A stretch of 64,000 bases of DNA, taken from the NCBI GenBank assembly GCA_945901405.1, contig CAMDLH010000003.1, positions 17,061 through 81,060 on the forward strand, written 5' to 3'. This document shows, one piece after another, positions 9,757-18,742 of the stretch. Both the position numbers and the translations under genes were made by a program. The notes beneath the pieces were generated by a model. That model saw nothing but the letters and a program-made list of their open reading frames with translations, made no database searches and was not told the origin of the DNA. Every line of letters begins with the position of its first letter. Within the stretch, counting starts at the first letter, position 1. Source of the stretch: Bordetella parapertussis (GTDB lineage: Bacteria; Pseudomonadota; Gammaproteobacteria; Burkholderiales; SG8-41).

Positions 9757-9909
9757 TGCCTGCTTCCCTTGCGTGCCCGCACGCATCCACGCGAAGACCA
9801 TATCATACGAAAAGAGCATCGTCACAGGGCGGAAGGCGCGCACAGCGAACGTTTGCGCTGCGCTATAATGATGCGCTGATTGTTAAAACCGTTTCGCAGG
9901 AGCATACCC

Positions 9910-11031
9910 ATGGACATGCCGGAGAAAGCCGCGGTTCCGCCATCACCTCAAGCCAACAAGCTGAAGGTCATCGATTGCGATGTGCATCCGTACGTGAAGG
10001 ATGGCATCAAGAGCGTGTTTCCCTACATGCCCGAGGCGTGGAAGAGCCGCTTCATCCGCAAGCGCGCCACCGTCGGCGCCGAGGCGCGCTCGCTCAAATA
10101 TCTGCATCCGAACGGCGCGGTGAATCGTGAAGATGCGCGGCCGCCGTGTGGTGGCGTATCTGGCTCCGATCCGCATTACCTGGTGCAGGATTTGCTCGTC
10201 AAGAACAAGATCGAGCACGCGGTGTTGAACTGCTTGCAAACCGGCGCGCTGTGCAGCACGCTGGCGGGCACCGATGAATCGATCGTGCTGTGCGCGGCGT
10301 TCAACGACTACCTGATCGACCAGTGGCTGAAGGTGGACAACCGATTGAAATTCGCGATGTCGGTGCCCTCGCAAGACCCGCAGGCATCCGCCGCCGAGAT
10401 ACGCCGCATCGGCAAACATCCGCAGATCGTCGCGGTGTCGTTGCCGCTGCTCAACATCCTGATGGGCAATCGTTACTGGTGGCCGATTTACGAAGCGGCG
10501 CAAGAGATGCAGTTGCCGATACTGGTGCACGTCACCGGGCCGGACAGTATTTTTTATGGTCCGCCGATTGCCGCCGGCGGCATACCCGACTCATACGTCG
10601 AGCGTTATGTGACGCTCAATCAGGCGGGCGAATCGAGCGTGAATAGCCTGGTGTTCAGCGGCGTGTTCGAGAAATTTCCGAATCTCAAGGTGATTTTCGT
10701 CGAGTATGGGTTTTTGTGGCTGTTGCCGCTGCTCTGGCGCATGGATCGCACCTGGCGCCAGTTGCGTCACGAAGTGCCGTGGGTGAAAAAGTCCCCGGTC
10801 GAATACGTGCACAAGCACATACGCTTCAGCACGCAGCCGATTGACGAGCCGCAAAACCCGAAAGACCTCGACAAGTTGATCGAGATCATGGGCTACGATC
10901 AATTGTGTTTCTCCACGGATTATCCGCATTGGGATAACGACATGCCCGGCCAGTCGCTGCGTGGCTTGCCGTCGGCCGAGCGCGAGAAGATTTTTTGGGA
11001 CAATGCGCTTACTACATTTCGCATGCGGTAG
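9910..11031 (+). CDS. amidohydrolase family 2 (ACMSD-like) metal-dependent hydrolase or decarboxylase
   Basis: This protein of 373 residues belongs to the amidohydrolase-2 superfamily, whose members hydrolyse or decarboxylate aromatic and cyclic acids using one divalent metal. It has an N-terminal VIDCDVHP motif (metal-binding DxH), a barrel histidine in PILVHVTGPD, and the C-terminal CFSTDYPHWDND, where the aspartate and histidine are expected metal and catalytic ligands. The ATG at 9910 is supported by AGGAG seven bases upstream. A Rieske ferredoxin starts 11 bases downstream and a Bug protein follows, so the three probably form one transcript. The substrate is unknown. Confidence 0.8.
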   Translation: MDMPEKAAVPPSPQANKLKVIDCDVHPYVKDGIKSVFPYMPEAWKSRFIRKRATVGAEARSLKYLHPNGAVNREDARPPCGGVSGSDPHYLVQDLLVKNKIEHAVLNCLQTGALCSTLAGTDESIVLCAAFNDYLIDQWLKVDNRLKFAMSVPSQDPQASAAEIRRIGKHPQIVAVSLPLLNILMGNRYWWPIYEAAQEMQLPILVHVTGPDSIFYGPPIAAGGIPDSYVERYVTLNQAGESSVNSLVFSGVFEKFPNLKVIFVEYGFLWLLPLLWRMDRTWRQLRHEVPWVKKSPVEYVHKHIRFSTQPIDEPQNPKDLDKLIEIMGYDQLCFSTDYPHWDNDMPGQSLRGLPSAEREKIFWDNALTTFRMR

Positions 11032-11042
11032 AGGAATAGAAA

Positions 11043-11408
11043 ATGGCGGAAAAGAAACAAATCACCGTAGGCCTCATCGCTGACTTTCCCGTCGGCGCGT
11101 TCAAGATCATCGACATCGAGGGCCGCGAGATCGGCATCACGCAATTAAAAAACGGCGAGTTCCGGGCGGTGCGCAATGTGTGTCCGCACAAGGGCGCGCC
11201 GGTGTGCAAGGGCACGATCGGTGGCACCGCGTTGCCGAGCAAGGTCGGCGAGTTGATTTACGGGCGTGATGGCGAAGTTCTCGCCTGCCCGTGGCATGGC
11301 TTCGAGTTCGATCTGAACACTGGCGTGGAAATGTTTCAGGCTAATCCGGCAAAGTTGCTGATGTTTCCGGCGCGTGTTGAAAACGGCAACGTTGTCGTCA
11401 CGCTGTAA
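11043..11408 (+). CDS. Rieske [2Fe-2S] ferredoxin-like protein
   Basis: This 121-residue soluble protein carries one Rieske cluster site: CPHKGAP (Cys-X-His) near residue 43 and CPWHGFEFDL (Cys-X2-His) about 40 residues later. No catalytic mononuclear-iron domain follows, so it is a stand-alone electron carrier, not an oxygenase alpha subunit. It lies between the amidohydrolase and a Bug protein on the same strand with short gaps. In ring-hydroxylating systems such proteins feed electrons to an oxygenase, but none is seen next to it here, so its partner is open. Confidence 0.85.
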   Translation: MAEKKQITVGLIADFPVGAFKIIDIEGREIGITQLKNGEFRAVRNVCPHKGAPVCKGTIGGTALPSKVGELIYGRDGEVLACPWHGFEFDLNTGVEMFQANPAKLLMFPARVENGNVVVTL

Positions 11409-11435
11409 AGCACTCCGCGTATTGGAGCAGCGAGC

Positions 11436-12395
11436 ATGAACAAACTTTTGTCGTGTGTTTGCCTTGTTGCACTGGCGGCGCCGGCCGCGGCGCAGGATTA
11501 TCCCAATCGCCCGGTGCGTCTCATCGTGCCGTTCGCCGCGGGCGGCGGCTCTGATTTTGTCGGCAGGCTCATCGGTCAGCGGCTTGGTGAACAGATGGGA
11601 CAAACGGTGGTGGTGGATAACCGTCCCGGCGCGGCGTCGCTGGTCGGCACGCAAATCGTCGCGCGCGCCATGCCCGACGGTTACACGCTGATCCTTGCCG
11701 ACTCCGGTTTCACCATCAATATGGCGTTTTTCAAGGATCCGAAATACGACGCGCTGAAGGATTTTGATCCGGTGTCGGTGATCGCCGAGACGCCCTACAT
11801 CCTCGTCGTCAATCCTTCGTTGCCGTACGTGGGCAGCCTCAAGGATTTTGTCGCGGCGGCGAAGGCGCAACCCGCCAAGCTCGCCATAGGTTCGGCGGGC
11901 AGCGGCAGCGGCACGCACATGACGGGTGAGCTATTCCGGCTGCGCGCGGGCATCAACATGACGCATGTGCCATACAAAAGCGTAGGCCCGGCGATAGCCG
12001 ATGTTGTTGGCGGGCAGATTCAGTCAACCATTGCCACCGCGCCGGTGACGTTGCCGCTGGTGAAAGCAGGGCGCCTGAAGATGCTGGCTGCGGCGTCGGC
12101 CACGCGCAGCAAGTTGCTGCCCGATGTGCCCACGCTCGCCGAAGGCGGCGTAACCGACGTGATCGTCAGCAACTGGTACAGCATCATGTCCGTGGGCGGC
12201 ACGCCGAAAAATGTCATCAAGCGCCTGAACGACGAGATACATCGCGCCATCGCCGCGCCGGACTTTCGCGAGCGTCTCGCGGCAAGCGCGCTCGACCCCG
12301 CGCCCAATACGCCGGAACAATTTCGCAAGATGGTCGAGGGCGAACTGGTGCGCTGGAAGGGCGTAGTCAAATCCGCCGGCATCCGGCAGGAGTAG
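11436..12395 (+). CDS. Bug/TctC family tripartite tricarboxylate transporter substrate-binding protein
   Basis: This secreted periplasmic solute receptor has 319 residues. A signal peptide (LLSCVCLVALAAPAAAQ) precedes the typical DYPNRPVRLIVPFAAGGGSD, VVVDNRPGAASLVGT and THVPYKSVGPA blocks, which shape the carboxylate-binding cleft in the family. GGAGC upstream of the ATG serves as ribosome site. It is third in the amidohydrolase-Rieske-Bug run. No TctA/TctB permease is near, as is usual for the expanded Bug families of Burkholderiales-type bacteria. The ligand is not predictable from sequence. Confidence 0.9.
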   Translation: MNKLLSCVCLVALAAPAAAQDYPNRPVRLIVPFAAGGGSDFVGRLIGQRLGEQMGQTVVVDNRPGAASLVGTQIVARAMPDGYTLILADSGFTINMAFFKDPKYDALKDFDPVSVIAETPYILVVNPSLPYVGSLKDFVAAAKAQPAKLAIGSAGSGSGTHMTGELFRLRAGINMTHVPYKSVGPAIADVVGGQIQSTIATAPVTLPLVKAGRLKMLAAASATRSKLLPDVPTLAEGGVTDVIVSNWYSIMSVGGTPKNVIKRLNDEIHRAIAAPDFRERLAASALDPAPNTPEQFRKMVEGELVRWKGVVKSAGIRQE

Positions 12396-12436
12396 TTACT
12401 TCTTTTTCGCGTAGTGGATGTCTGTCCCGCGCTCTA

Positions 12437-13690
12437 CTACTGAAACTTCCTGCCGCCGAGGTAGATTGCCTCGATGGTGCGCATGTTGGCAATGTTGTCC
12501 AAGGGGTTTTTCTCCAGCACCAACAGGTCGGCGGCCTTGTCTTTCGCCAACGTCCCAAAGTCCTTGTCAATCGCCAGCGCTTCCGAGGACCCTTTGGAAA
12601 ATGCCTGGATAACCTGCATCGGCGTGAGGCCCGACTGCACCATCAACTCCATTTCCCGATGCTCGTAATAGCCCTGAATGAAGAAGCGATTGGGGGCGCC
12701 ACCGCTGTCGGTGCCGAAGGCGATGCGCACTCCGCCATCCGACATTTTCTTCAGATTGATCATGTTCATCTTGAGTCCCGCGCTAATGAGCGGGGCTTGA
12801 GGGTTCTTCAACTGCTCCTGCCGCACCTGATTACGCAGCACCTCCATACGTTCCGGAGGCACGCTCTTGCGGAAGTAACTCTCCTCGATCCACGCCGGAG
12901 CATGGGCGTACGCGACCAATCCTTCGTCGCGGGCCAGCGTCGAGATGAGCGAGACATTGTTTTTCCTGGCAAGCGCAATGAAATCGGCATCCACTTCCCT
13001 GTCACGCACGTTGTGGGCAAGTATGTTTAATCCGGCCTCGATCATCATGCGGGCGTCGGACAATTCGTAGACGTGCGCCGTGGTGATTTTCTTGTGTTTG
13101 CGGGCCTGGTCCACCACGGCTGTGCTGATCTCCGGGCTGATCTTCGCGCGCAGCCCGTACAGGCTATCTATCCACACCTTGATAAAGTCAGCCCCCTGGC
13201 TCACGACCTCGTCGACCTTGGCGCGCGCCTGCTCGGGCGTCGCGACCGCCGGGTTGGGATCGAAGCGGTAGCGCGTCGTGAAAACCCGCGAGCCGCGCAG
13301 ATTACCGCGCTGTTGATCCAGCCGGGTTTTTACCAGCACGTCGTTTGCATCCGTGCCCTGGCTGACGGTGGTGGTCACACCGTAGAGCGCATACTGACGT
13401 AGTTCCGGCTCGGCATTCGCGCCGACGTGGCCGTGGGCGTTGATGATGCCTGGAACGACAAACTTGCCGGCGAGGCCGACTACGTTGGCGCCCGCCGGGA
13501 TTGTTACTTGGGACGCTGGTCCCATATCGCGGATGCGCCCGTTTTCCATGACAATCGTGATGTCTTTTTGCGGCGGCGCGCCAGTACCGTCGATGACTGT
13601 TGCGCTCGTCAACACCGTGATCTGCGCAATCGCGCTCGACGCCGTAAAAATCGCAACCGCCAGGAGAAGAAGGGGGCTTACGTTGTTCAT
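12437..13690 (-). CDS. secreted amidohydrolase (imidazolonepropionase-like)
   Basis: A metal-dependent amidohydrolase of 417 residues with a signal peptide (MNNVSPLLLLAVAIFTASSAIAQ), so it acts in the periplasm or outside. The early VIDGTG turn and the GIINAHGHVG block supply the first HxH metal pair, and FGTDSGGAPNRF carries the late catalytic Asp. The terminal ADLLVLEKNPLDNIANMRTI is typical of the imidazolonepropionase/prolidase-type branch. The ATG at 13690 is favoured by GAGGAG upstream; the longer frame is non-conserved. It converges with the Bug gene ending at 12395. Confidence 0.83.
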   Translation of the reverse strand: MNNVSPLLLLAVAIFTASSAIAQITVLTSATVIDGTGAPPQKDITIVMENGRIRDMGPASQVTIPAGANVVGLAGKFVVPGIINAHGHVGANAEPELRQYALYGVTTTVSQGTDANDVLVKTRLDQQRGNLRGSRVFTTRYRFDPNPAVATPEQARAKVDEVVSQGADFIKVWIDSLYGLRAKISPEISTAVVDQARKHKKITTAHVYELSDARMMIEAGLNILAHNVRDREVDADFIALARKNNVSLISTLARDEGLVAYAHAPAWIEESYFRKSVPPERMEVLRNQVRQEQLKNPQAPLISAGLKMNMINLKKMSDGGVRIAFGTDSGGAPNRFFIQGYYEHREMELMVQSGLTPMQVIQAFSKGSSEALAIDKDFGTLAKDKAADLLVLEKNPLDNIANMRTIEAIYLGGRKFQ

Positions 13691-13808
13691 TTCAGGCTCC
13701 TCGCCAAAGACTGCACAGTATGTGCCGTTACAGTGCCAAGCATGGTTGTGGTTCGCGTAAAAGTTTACACCGATTTTCGGACAAGGCGATACCGCGAATG
13801 ACGAGTAG

Positions 13809-14777
13809 CTAATCCACCTTGATTGCGCCGTCACGTACCACGCGGCCCCAGCGCGCGATGTCTGTTTTTACCTGTGCGGTAAATTCTTCCGGCGTATTGG
13901 CGACGGGATTCATGGCGATGGCGGTGAGCCGGTCGCGAAAATCCTGCGTCGCCAGCGCCTTGATGATGTCGCCGTGCAGGCGCGCGAGTATGGTCTTGGG
14001 CATGCCCGCGGGCGCGAATACGCCCTGAAACGTGTCGGCCTCAAGACCTTTGTAACCGAGTTCGCCTGTAGCGGGCACGTCTGGTAACAATGCCATGCGT
14101 TTTTCGGCGGTGACGGCAAGGCCGCGCAGCGTGCCGGCTTTCACCTGCGGCGCGAAACTCGGCACCGAAGCAAAACCCACGGGCACTTGCGCGCCGAGCA
14201 GCGATTGTATTTGCGGCCCCGCGCCGTTGTAGGGGATGTGCCGCAGATCGATCTTGAACGCCAGACGGAACATTTCACCCGACAGATGCGGCGTGGTGCC
14301 CGCGCCGGGTGACGAGTAATTGTGCTTGCCCGGCTGCGCGCGCACGAGGTCAACCAGTTCTTTCACGCTCTTCGCCGGATGCGATGGATGCACCGCCAAA
14401 ATATTGGGCGAGCTGCCCACGCACGTGACCATCTGAAAATCCTTCAACGCATCGTACGGCGGGTTGGCGTAGAGCGAGGGATTTACCGTGAACGCCGAGC
14501 TTGCGACGAGCAGCGTGTGACCGTCGGCGGGCGATTTGGCGGCGATGCCGATGCCGATGTTGCCGCCCGCGCCAGGGCGGTTATCCACCACCACGGTCTG
14601 GCCGAGACTTTCGCCCAGTTTTTGCGCCAGCAGCCGCGCGATCACGTCCGATGCGCCGCCTGGCGCGAATGGCACGATGATGCGCAACGGGCGTGATGGA
14701 AATTGCTGCGCGGCTGACGGCATCGCCAAGCCGCCGGCAAAAGCGGCGCAGACGGACAAATAAATTCGGATTTGCAT
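13809..14777 (-). CDS. Bug/TctC family substrate-binding protein
   Basis: A periplasmic binding protein of 322 residues. The long upstream open frame is spurious: the ATG at 14777 has AAGGAG upstream and starts a signal peptide (CAAFAGGLAMPSAAQ). Family blocks are LRIIVPFAPGGASDVIARLL, VVVDNRPGAGGNIG and RHIPYNGAGPQ. It is divergent from the Bug gene at 14868 with a 90-base shared upstream region, so the two may be regulated together. Confidence 0.9.
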   Translation of the reverse strand: MQIRIYLSVCAAFAGGLAMPSAAQQFPSRPLRIIVPFAPGGASDVIARLLAQKLGESLGQTVVVDNRPGAGGNIGIGIAAKSPADGHTLLVASSAFTVNPSLYANPPYDALKDFQMVTCVGSSPNILAVHPSHPAKSVKELVDLVRAQPGKHNYSSPGAGTTPHLSGEMFRLAFKIDLRHIPYNGAGPQIQSLLGAQVPVGFASVPSFAPQVKAGTLRGLAVTAEKRMALLPDVPATGELGYKGLEADTFQGVFAPAGMPKTILARLHGDIIKALATQDFRDRLTAIAMNPVANTPEEFTAQVKTDIARWGRVVRDGAIKVD

Positions 14778-14867
14778 GCAACAGCTCCTTGAGTATTTCG
14801 GATTGGATCGAAGGCGGTATGATATACAAATCGCGTTCGTTTTTGACCCCCATTTCTGGAGAGAATC

Positions 14868-15845
14868 ATGGAGCACCGGGTTATCACTTTGTCCGCATGC
14901 GCATTGAGCCTTTTGATACTGCAAGCCACGAATGCACCGGCGCAGCAATGGCCGGCCAAACCCATACGCGTCATCGTGCCGTTTCCGCCGGGGCAGGCGG
15001 CCGACATCATCGCGCGCGCCATCGGCGAGCGGCTGTCGCCGGCGCTGGGCCAGCAGGTTATCGTCGATAACCGTCCCGGCGCGGGCGGCTCGCTGGGCAC
15101 CGAGCTTGCCGCGAAAGCCGCACCCGACGGTTACAACTACCTGGCGGGCGGCAGCGCTGCGCTGTCGATCAATCCGCATTTGTATCCGAAAATCGGTTAC
15201 GACACGCTGCGCGATTTCGCGCCTGTGACGCAACTGGTGGCGATAGCGATGGTGTTCGCGGTGACGCCTTCGCTGCCCGCAAAAAACCTGCAGGAGCTGA
15301 TACGTCTGGCGAAACAAAAGCCCGGTGAATTCAACTACGGCTCGTCGGGCGCGGGCAGCACTTCGCACCTGATGACAGCGGTGCTCGCCTCACAGGCCGG
15401 CATCACGCTCACGCATATTCCGTACAAGGGTTCGGTGCCCGCGCTAACCGATCTGATGGCGGGGCAGGTAATGCTCGTCGCCGACACCGTGCCCGCCGCC
15501 GGGCCGCATGTGAATTCCGGCAAGTTGCGTGCGATCGCGGTCTCGACCATCAAGCGCATTCCGCAGATGCCGAATCTGCCCACCGCCGATGAGCAAGGTG
15601 TTAAAGGTTATGACTTGATGACCTGGACCAGCTTCGTGGCGCCATCGGCAACACCCGCGCCGATACTTGACCGGCTCAACGCCGAAGTCGTAAAAATCAT
15701 CGCCACGCCCGAAGTGCAAAAACGTTTGATCGACATGGGCTTCGTGCCGGTGGGCAACACGCGCGAGCAGTTCGGCGCGTTCATCAAGCGTGAACACGTG
15801 GCGTGGCAGAAAGCGGTGCAGGTGTCGGGGGCGAAGGTGGAGTGA
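14868..15845 (+). CDS. Bug/TctC family substrate-binding protein
   Basis: A periplasmic receptor of 325 residues with a hydrophobic signal sequence ending at ATNAPAQQ. Conserved blocks are IRVIVPFPPGQAADIIARAI, VIVDNRPGAGGSLGTEL and THIPYKGSVPALTDLMAGQV. The ATG has GGAGAG upstream. It is transcribed away from the Bug gene at 13809-14777. The two differ through the cleft region, so they are likely to bind different ligands. Confidence 0.9.
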   Translation: MEHRVITLSACALSLLILQATNAPAQQWPAKPIRVIVPFPPGQAADIIARAIGERLSPALGQQVIVDNRPGAGGSLGTELAAKAAPDGYNYLAGGSAALSINPHLYPKIGYDTLRDFAPVTQLVAIAMVFAVTPSLPAKNLQELIRLAKQKPGEFNYGSSGAGSTSHLMTAVLASQAGITLTHIPYKGSVPALTDLMAGQVMLVADTVPAAGPHVNSGKLRAIAVSTIKRIPQMPNLPTADEQGVKGYDLMTWTSFVAPSATPAPILDRLNAEVVKIIATPEVQKRLIDMGFVPVGNTREQFGAFIKREHVAWQKAVQVSGAKVE

Positions 15846-15898
15846 TTTAACAGCAGTGTTGAGTTTTTTGTGTTGGGTGTTGAATCGTAGCGATCATT

Positions 15899-15929
15899 AA
15901 AAAACATAATAAAAACAAATACTTAAGAT
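15899..15929 (-). repeat. AT-rich dispersed repeat, copy b (reverse orientation)
   Basis: Read on the minus strand it gives CTTAAGTATTTGTTTTTATT followed by a T-rich tail. It lies in the 240-base gap between the Bug gene and the ChaN-like gene. The rest of that gap shows only degenerate TGTTGAG-like words and no gene. Confidence 0.6.
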
Positions 15930-16085
15930 ACTTCACATATAGTTGCCAGCCTCCGCGCTAGGCGCTGTTGCTAGTCATATTTGAAAAATGTCTAGCAACT
16001 CCCGGCAACGGGACGGTGCGTATCGCGCACGCGGTCAACTGAGAACGCGGCACGTTTGGTTGATGCATCCGCATCGAGGTATAGA

Positions 16086-16973
16086 GTGCATTTTGCTTGC
16101 ACCGGTATTGTTCGGCGAATCGCAATACCTTGCGTTGCCATCGGCATCGCGGGCTGTGCCACTACGCCCGCGCACCACACTTGGGAAGCTCGACTACGTG
16201 GCGAAGCCATCGTTCTGCTCGGTGAACTGCACGACAACCCCATTCATCATCAGCAACGTATCGAGGTGCTGCGCCGCGCGTTTGCCGCGGGCTGGCGGCC
16301 CGCGATTGCGATGGAGCAATTTGACCGCGAGCGGCAGGCGGATATCGAACGTGCGCGCCGCGAGCAGCCGCGTGATGCACGGCATGTCATCAACCTTGCC
16401 GCACCGGCAAAAGGCGCGCGCGGCGGCAATTGGAACTGGGATTATTACAAACCGTTTGTCGAGCTGGCGCTGGAATACGATGTGCCGCTGATCGCCGCGA
16501 ACTTGTCGAATGCCGACACAGCCAGGGTGGTGCGCGAGGGTTACGCGGCTGTATTTGATGCGGGTACGATACAGTCGCTGAAACTTGCAGATGCCATTCC
16601 TGCCGCGCTGCAAACCTTGCAGGAGCGCGAAATCGACGTCGGCCATTGCAACGCCTTGCCCGCCAAAACGTTGCCGGCGATGGCGCGCGGACAGTTCGCG
16701 CGCGATGCGGTGATGGCGTCGATAGTGAGCGGGCACGCGGCGCGCGGCGTGGTGTTGATCGCGGGCAATGGCCATGTGCGCCGCGACATAGGCGTGCCGT
16801 ACTGGTTGCAACGGTTAAGTCCCGCGCTCGGCTCGCGCACGTGGGCGGTGGGCTACGTTGAAGACGGTGGCGCCGCGGCGCGGGAGCAGGCATTCGACAT
16901 AGTGGTGCGTACCGTCGCCGCCGCGCGCACCGATCCATGCATTGAATTCAGGCAGCGCATTCAACGTCACTGA
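16086..16973 (+). CDS. ChaN-like haem-binding lipoprotein
   Basis: The protein (295 residues from the GTG at 16086) begins with a lipoprotein signal: a basic start, a hydrophobic stretch and the lipobox IAGC, so it should be anchored to a membrane. The mature part has the ChaN hallmark LLGELHDNPIHHQQRI and the late IAGNGHVRRDIGVPYWL. ChaN of Campylobacter binds haem and is tied to iron uptake. The GTG start is chosen because GAGG lies just upstream and the lipobox then falls near residue 21; a TTG at 16056 is possible. No TonB receptor is next to it. Confidence 0.78.
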   Translation: MHFACTGIVRRIAIPCVAIGIAGCATTPAHHTWEARLRGEAIVLLGELHDNPIHHQQRIEVLRRAFAAGWRPAIAMEQFDRERQADIERARREQPRDARHVINLAAPAKGARGGNWNWDYYKPFVELALEYDVPLIAANLSNADTARVVREGYAAVFDAGTIQSLKLADAIPAALQTLQEREIDVGHCNALPAKTLPAMARGQFARDAVMASIVSGHAARGVVLIAGNGHVRRDIGVPYWLQRLSPALGSRTWAVGYVEDGGAAAREQAFDIVVRTVAAARTDPCIEFRQRIQRH

Positions 16974-17020
16974 TGGCGTCCATGTCGTAAAATGCACGAC
17001 CTTTTCTTGCCGGGTATTTC

Positions 17021-17998
17021 ATGAAGCGATCTTGTGTATTGTTTTGCGCCCTTGCGGCGGCGCATTCCTTGGTATTTGCCGCGGATAAAGTCGCGGCGGG
17101 CGATTACCCCAATCGTTCGGTACGATTCATCGTGCCGTACACGCCCGGCGCGATCAATGATTTTGTCGCGCGGCTTACCGCGCAGAAGCTCACCGATGCG
17201 TGGGGCAAACAAGTGGTTGTCGACAACCGCCCCGGCGGCGGCACGCTGATCGGCACTGAACTCGTCGCCAAGGCCAATGCCGACGGCTACACCATGCTGC
17301 TGGCGCCCACCGCGTTCGCGATCAACGTCTCGCTTTATCCGAAGTTGCCGTATGACACCTTGCGCGATTTCGCGCCGGTGACGCAGATCGGCGCCGGCCC
17401 GTACCTGATGGTGTGCAACATGCAGTTGCCGGTGAAGGGCGTGAAGGATCTCGTCGCGTTGGCGAAAGCGAAACCCGGAACGCTGTCATACGCCTCCACC
17501 GGCAGCGGCGGCTCGGCGCATCTGATGGGCGAGTTGCTCAAGTCCGCGGCGGGCATCGACATGCAGCATATCCCTTACAAGGGGCTCGCGCCGGGATTGA
17601 CCGATGTCATGTCGGGGCAGGTGAGTTGCACCTTCGGCACGCAGGTGGCGGTGGGCGCGCAGGTCAAGGCGGGGCGCCTGCGCGCGCTTGCGCTCACCGG
17701 CAACGTGCGCTCGAAAGCCGCGCCGGATATTCCGACCATCGCCGAGGCCGGATATCCTGATTACCACGCGACGGGCTGGTGGGGTATCGTGGTGCCGGCG
17801 GCGACGGCAAAAAATGTCGTCACCAAAATACACGCCGACACCGTGCGCCTGTTGAAGCTGCCCGACGTGCGCGACAAGCTCGAATTGCAGGGCGTTGAGA
17901 TCATCGGCAACATGCCCGAGCAGTTCGCGAAATACATCCGCGAGGAAATCGTGCGCTGGGGCAAGGCGGTCAAGGTGTCGGGCGCGAAGCCGGATTGA
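17021..17998 (+). CDS. Bug/TctC family substrate-binding protein
   Basis: A 325-residue periplasmic binding protein with a signal peptide ending near SLVFAADKVAAGDYP. Motifs are VRFIVPYTPGAINDFVARLT, VVVDNRPGGGTLIGTELVA and QHIPYKGLAPGLTDVMSGQV. It is 52 bases upstream of a glutathione S-transferase on the same strand, and the two could be co-transcribed. No membrane partner of a TTT system is nearby. Confidence 0.9.
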   Translation: MKRSCVLFCALAAAHSLVFAADKVAAGDYPNRSVRFIVPYTPGAINDFVARLTAQKLTDAWGKQVVVDNRPGGGTLIGTELVAKANADGYTMLLAPTAFAINVSLYPKLPYDTLRDFAPVTQIGAGPYLMVCNMQLPVKGVKDLVALAKAKPGTLSYASTGSGGSAHLMGELLKSAAGIDMQHIPYKGLAPGLTDVMSGQVSCTFGTQVAVGAQVKAGRLRALALTGNVRSKAAPDIPTIAEAGYPDYHATGWWGIVVPAATAKNVVTKIHADTVRLLKLPDVRDKLELQGVEIIGNMPEQFAKYIREEIVRWGKAVKVSGAKPD

Positions 17999-18050
17999 CG
18001 CGTACCGTGTAAACTTTCAAAACGATCAACAATCAACAGGAGAGAAAATC

Positions 18051-18656
18051 ATGCTGACAATTTATGGCGCCGCGCGTTCGCGCGCGGTGCGCGTGTTGTG
18101 GATGGCGGCCGAACTGGGCATCGCGTATGAACACAAGAACTGGTTGCCGCGCTCGCCGGAAACCAAGACGCCCGATTACAAGGCGCTCAACGCCAACTCG
18201 CGCGTGCCCACCATCGACGACGACGGTTTTATTCTGTCCGAATCGATGGCGATCAATTTCTATCTCGCGAAAAAGCACAAGAGCGCGCTGTTTCCCTCGG
18301 ATCCGAAAAACGAAGCGCTGGCAATGCAATGGTGCCTGTGGGAGACCGACCGGCTCGACCGGCAACTGGTGAACTACGTGCGCCACTCCAGCGAATTGCC
18401 CGAAGCCGAGCGCAAGCCCGATGTGGCGAAAGCCATGTGGGAGGAATGCACGCAATCGTTCGACGTGCTGGATGCGGCGTTGAGCAAAAACCAATGGCTC
18501 GCCGGGCCGTCGTTCTCGGTGGGTGACCTCAACGTCGCGGGTGCGCTGCTGCGCGCGCTGTCGTTGGATATTTCGAAGTGGCCGCACGTCAAGGCGTGGC
18601 TGGATAAATGCTGGGCGCGGCCTGCGGCGCAGAAAGCCAAGGCGATGCGGGGATAA
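18051..18656 (+). CDS. glutathione S-transferase family protein
   Basis: A cytosolic GST of 201 residues. The N-terminal thioredoxin-like domain has IYGAARSRAVRVLWMAAELG, the NSRVPTIDDDGF cis-proline block and SESMAINFYLAKKH (Glu-Ser that grips the glutathione gamma-glutamyl part). The helical C-terminal domain ends with WLAGPSFSVGDLNVAGALL, the usual N-capping box. AGGAGAG precedes the ATG at 18051; the longer frame running upstream through the Bug gene is not used. It probably conjugates or isomerises a catabolic intermediate, but the substrate is unknown. Confidence 0.88.
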   Translation: MLTIYGAARSRAVRVLWMAAELGIAYEHKNWLPRSPETKTPDYKALNANSRVPTIDDDGFILSESMAINFYLAKKHKSALFPSDPKNEALAMQWCLWETDRLDRQLVNYVRHSSELPEAERKPDVAKAMWEECTQSFDVLDAALSKNQWLAGPSFSVGDLNVAGALLRALSLDISKWPHVKAWLDKCWARPAAQKAKAMRG

Positions 18657-18659
18657 TAT

Positions 18660-18739
18660 GGAGTGCGGCGGCTTGCCGCCGTTTTCAGCGTCAGTGGCCC
18701 ATCCGGCACGGTAAGAGCGGGAGCAAGCTCCCGCACTCC
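18660..18739. repeat. REP-like element with two hairpins inside terminal inverted repeats
   Basis: The ends are perfect 9-base inverted copies (GGAGTGCGG and CCGCACTCC). Inside are two GC-rich hairpins: GGCGGC-TT-GCCGCC at 18667-18680 and GCGGGAGC-AA-GCTCCCGC at 18717-18734. It sits between two convergent genes and may act as a two-way terminator. Confidence 0.7.
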
Positions 18740-18742
18740 AAA

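Noticed and set aside
9864..9869. TATAAT just upstream of the amidohydrolase gene as a promoter
   Set aside because: No acceptable -35 element lies at 16-18 bases upstream, so it was not listed as a feature.
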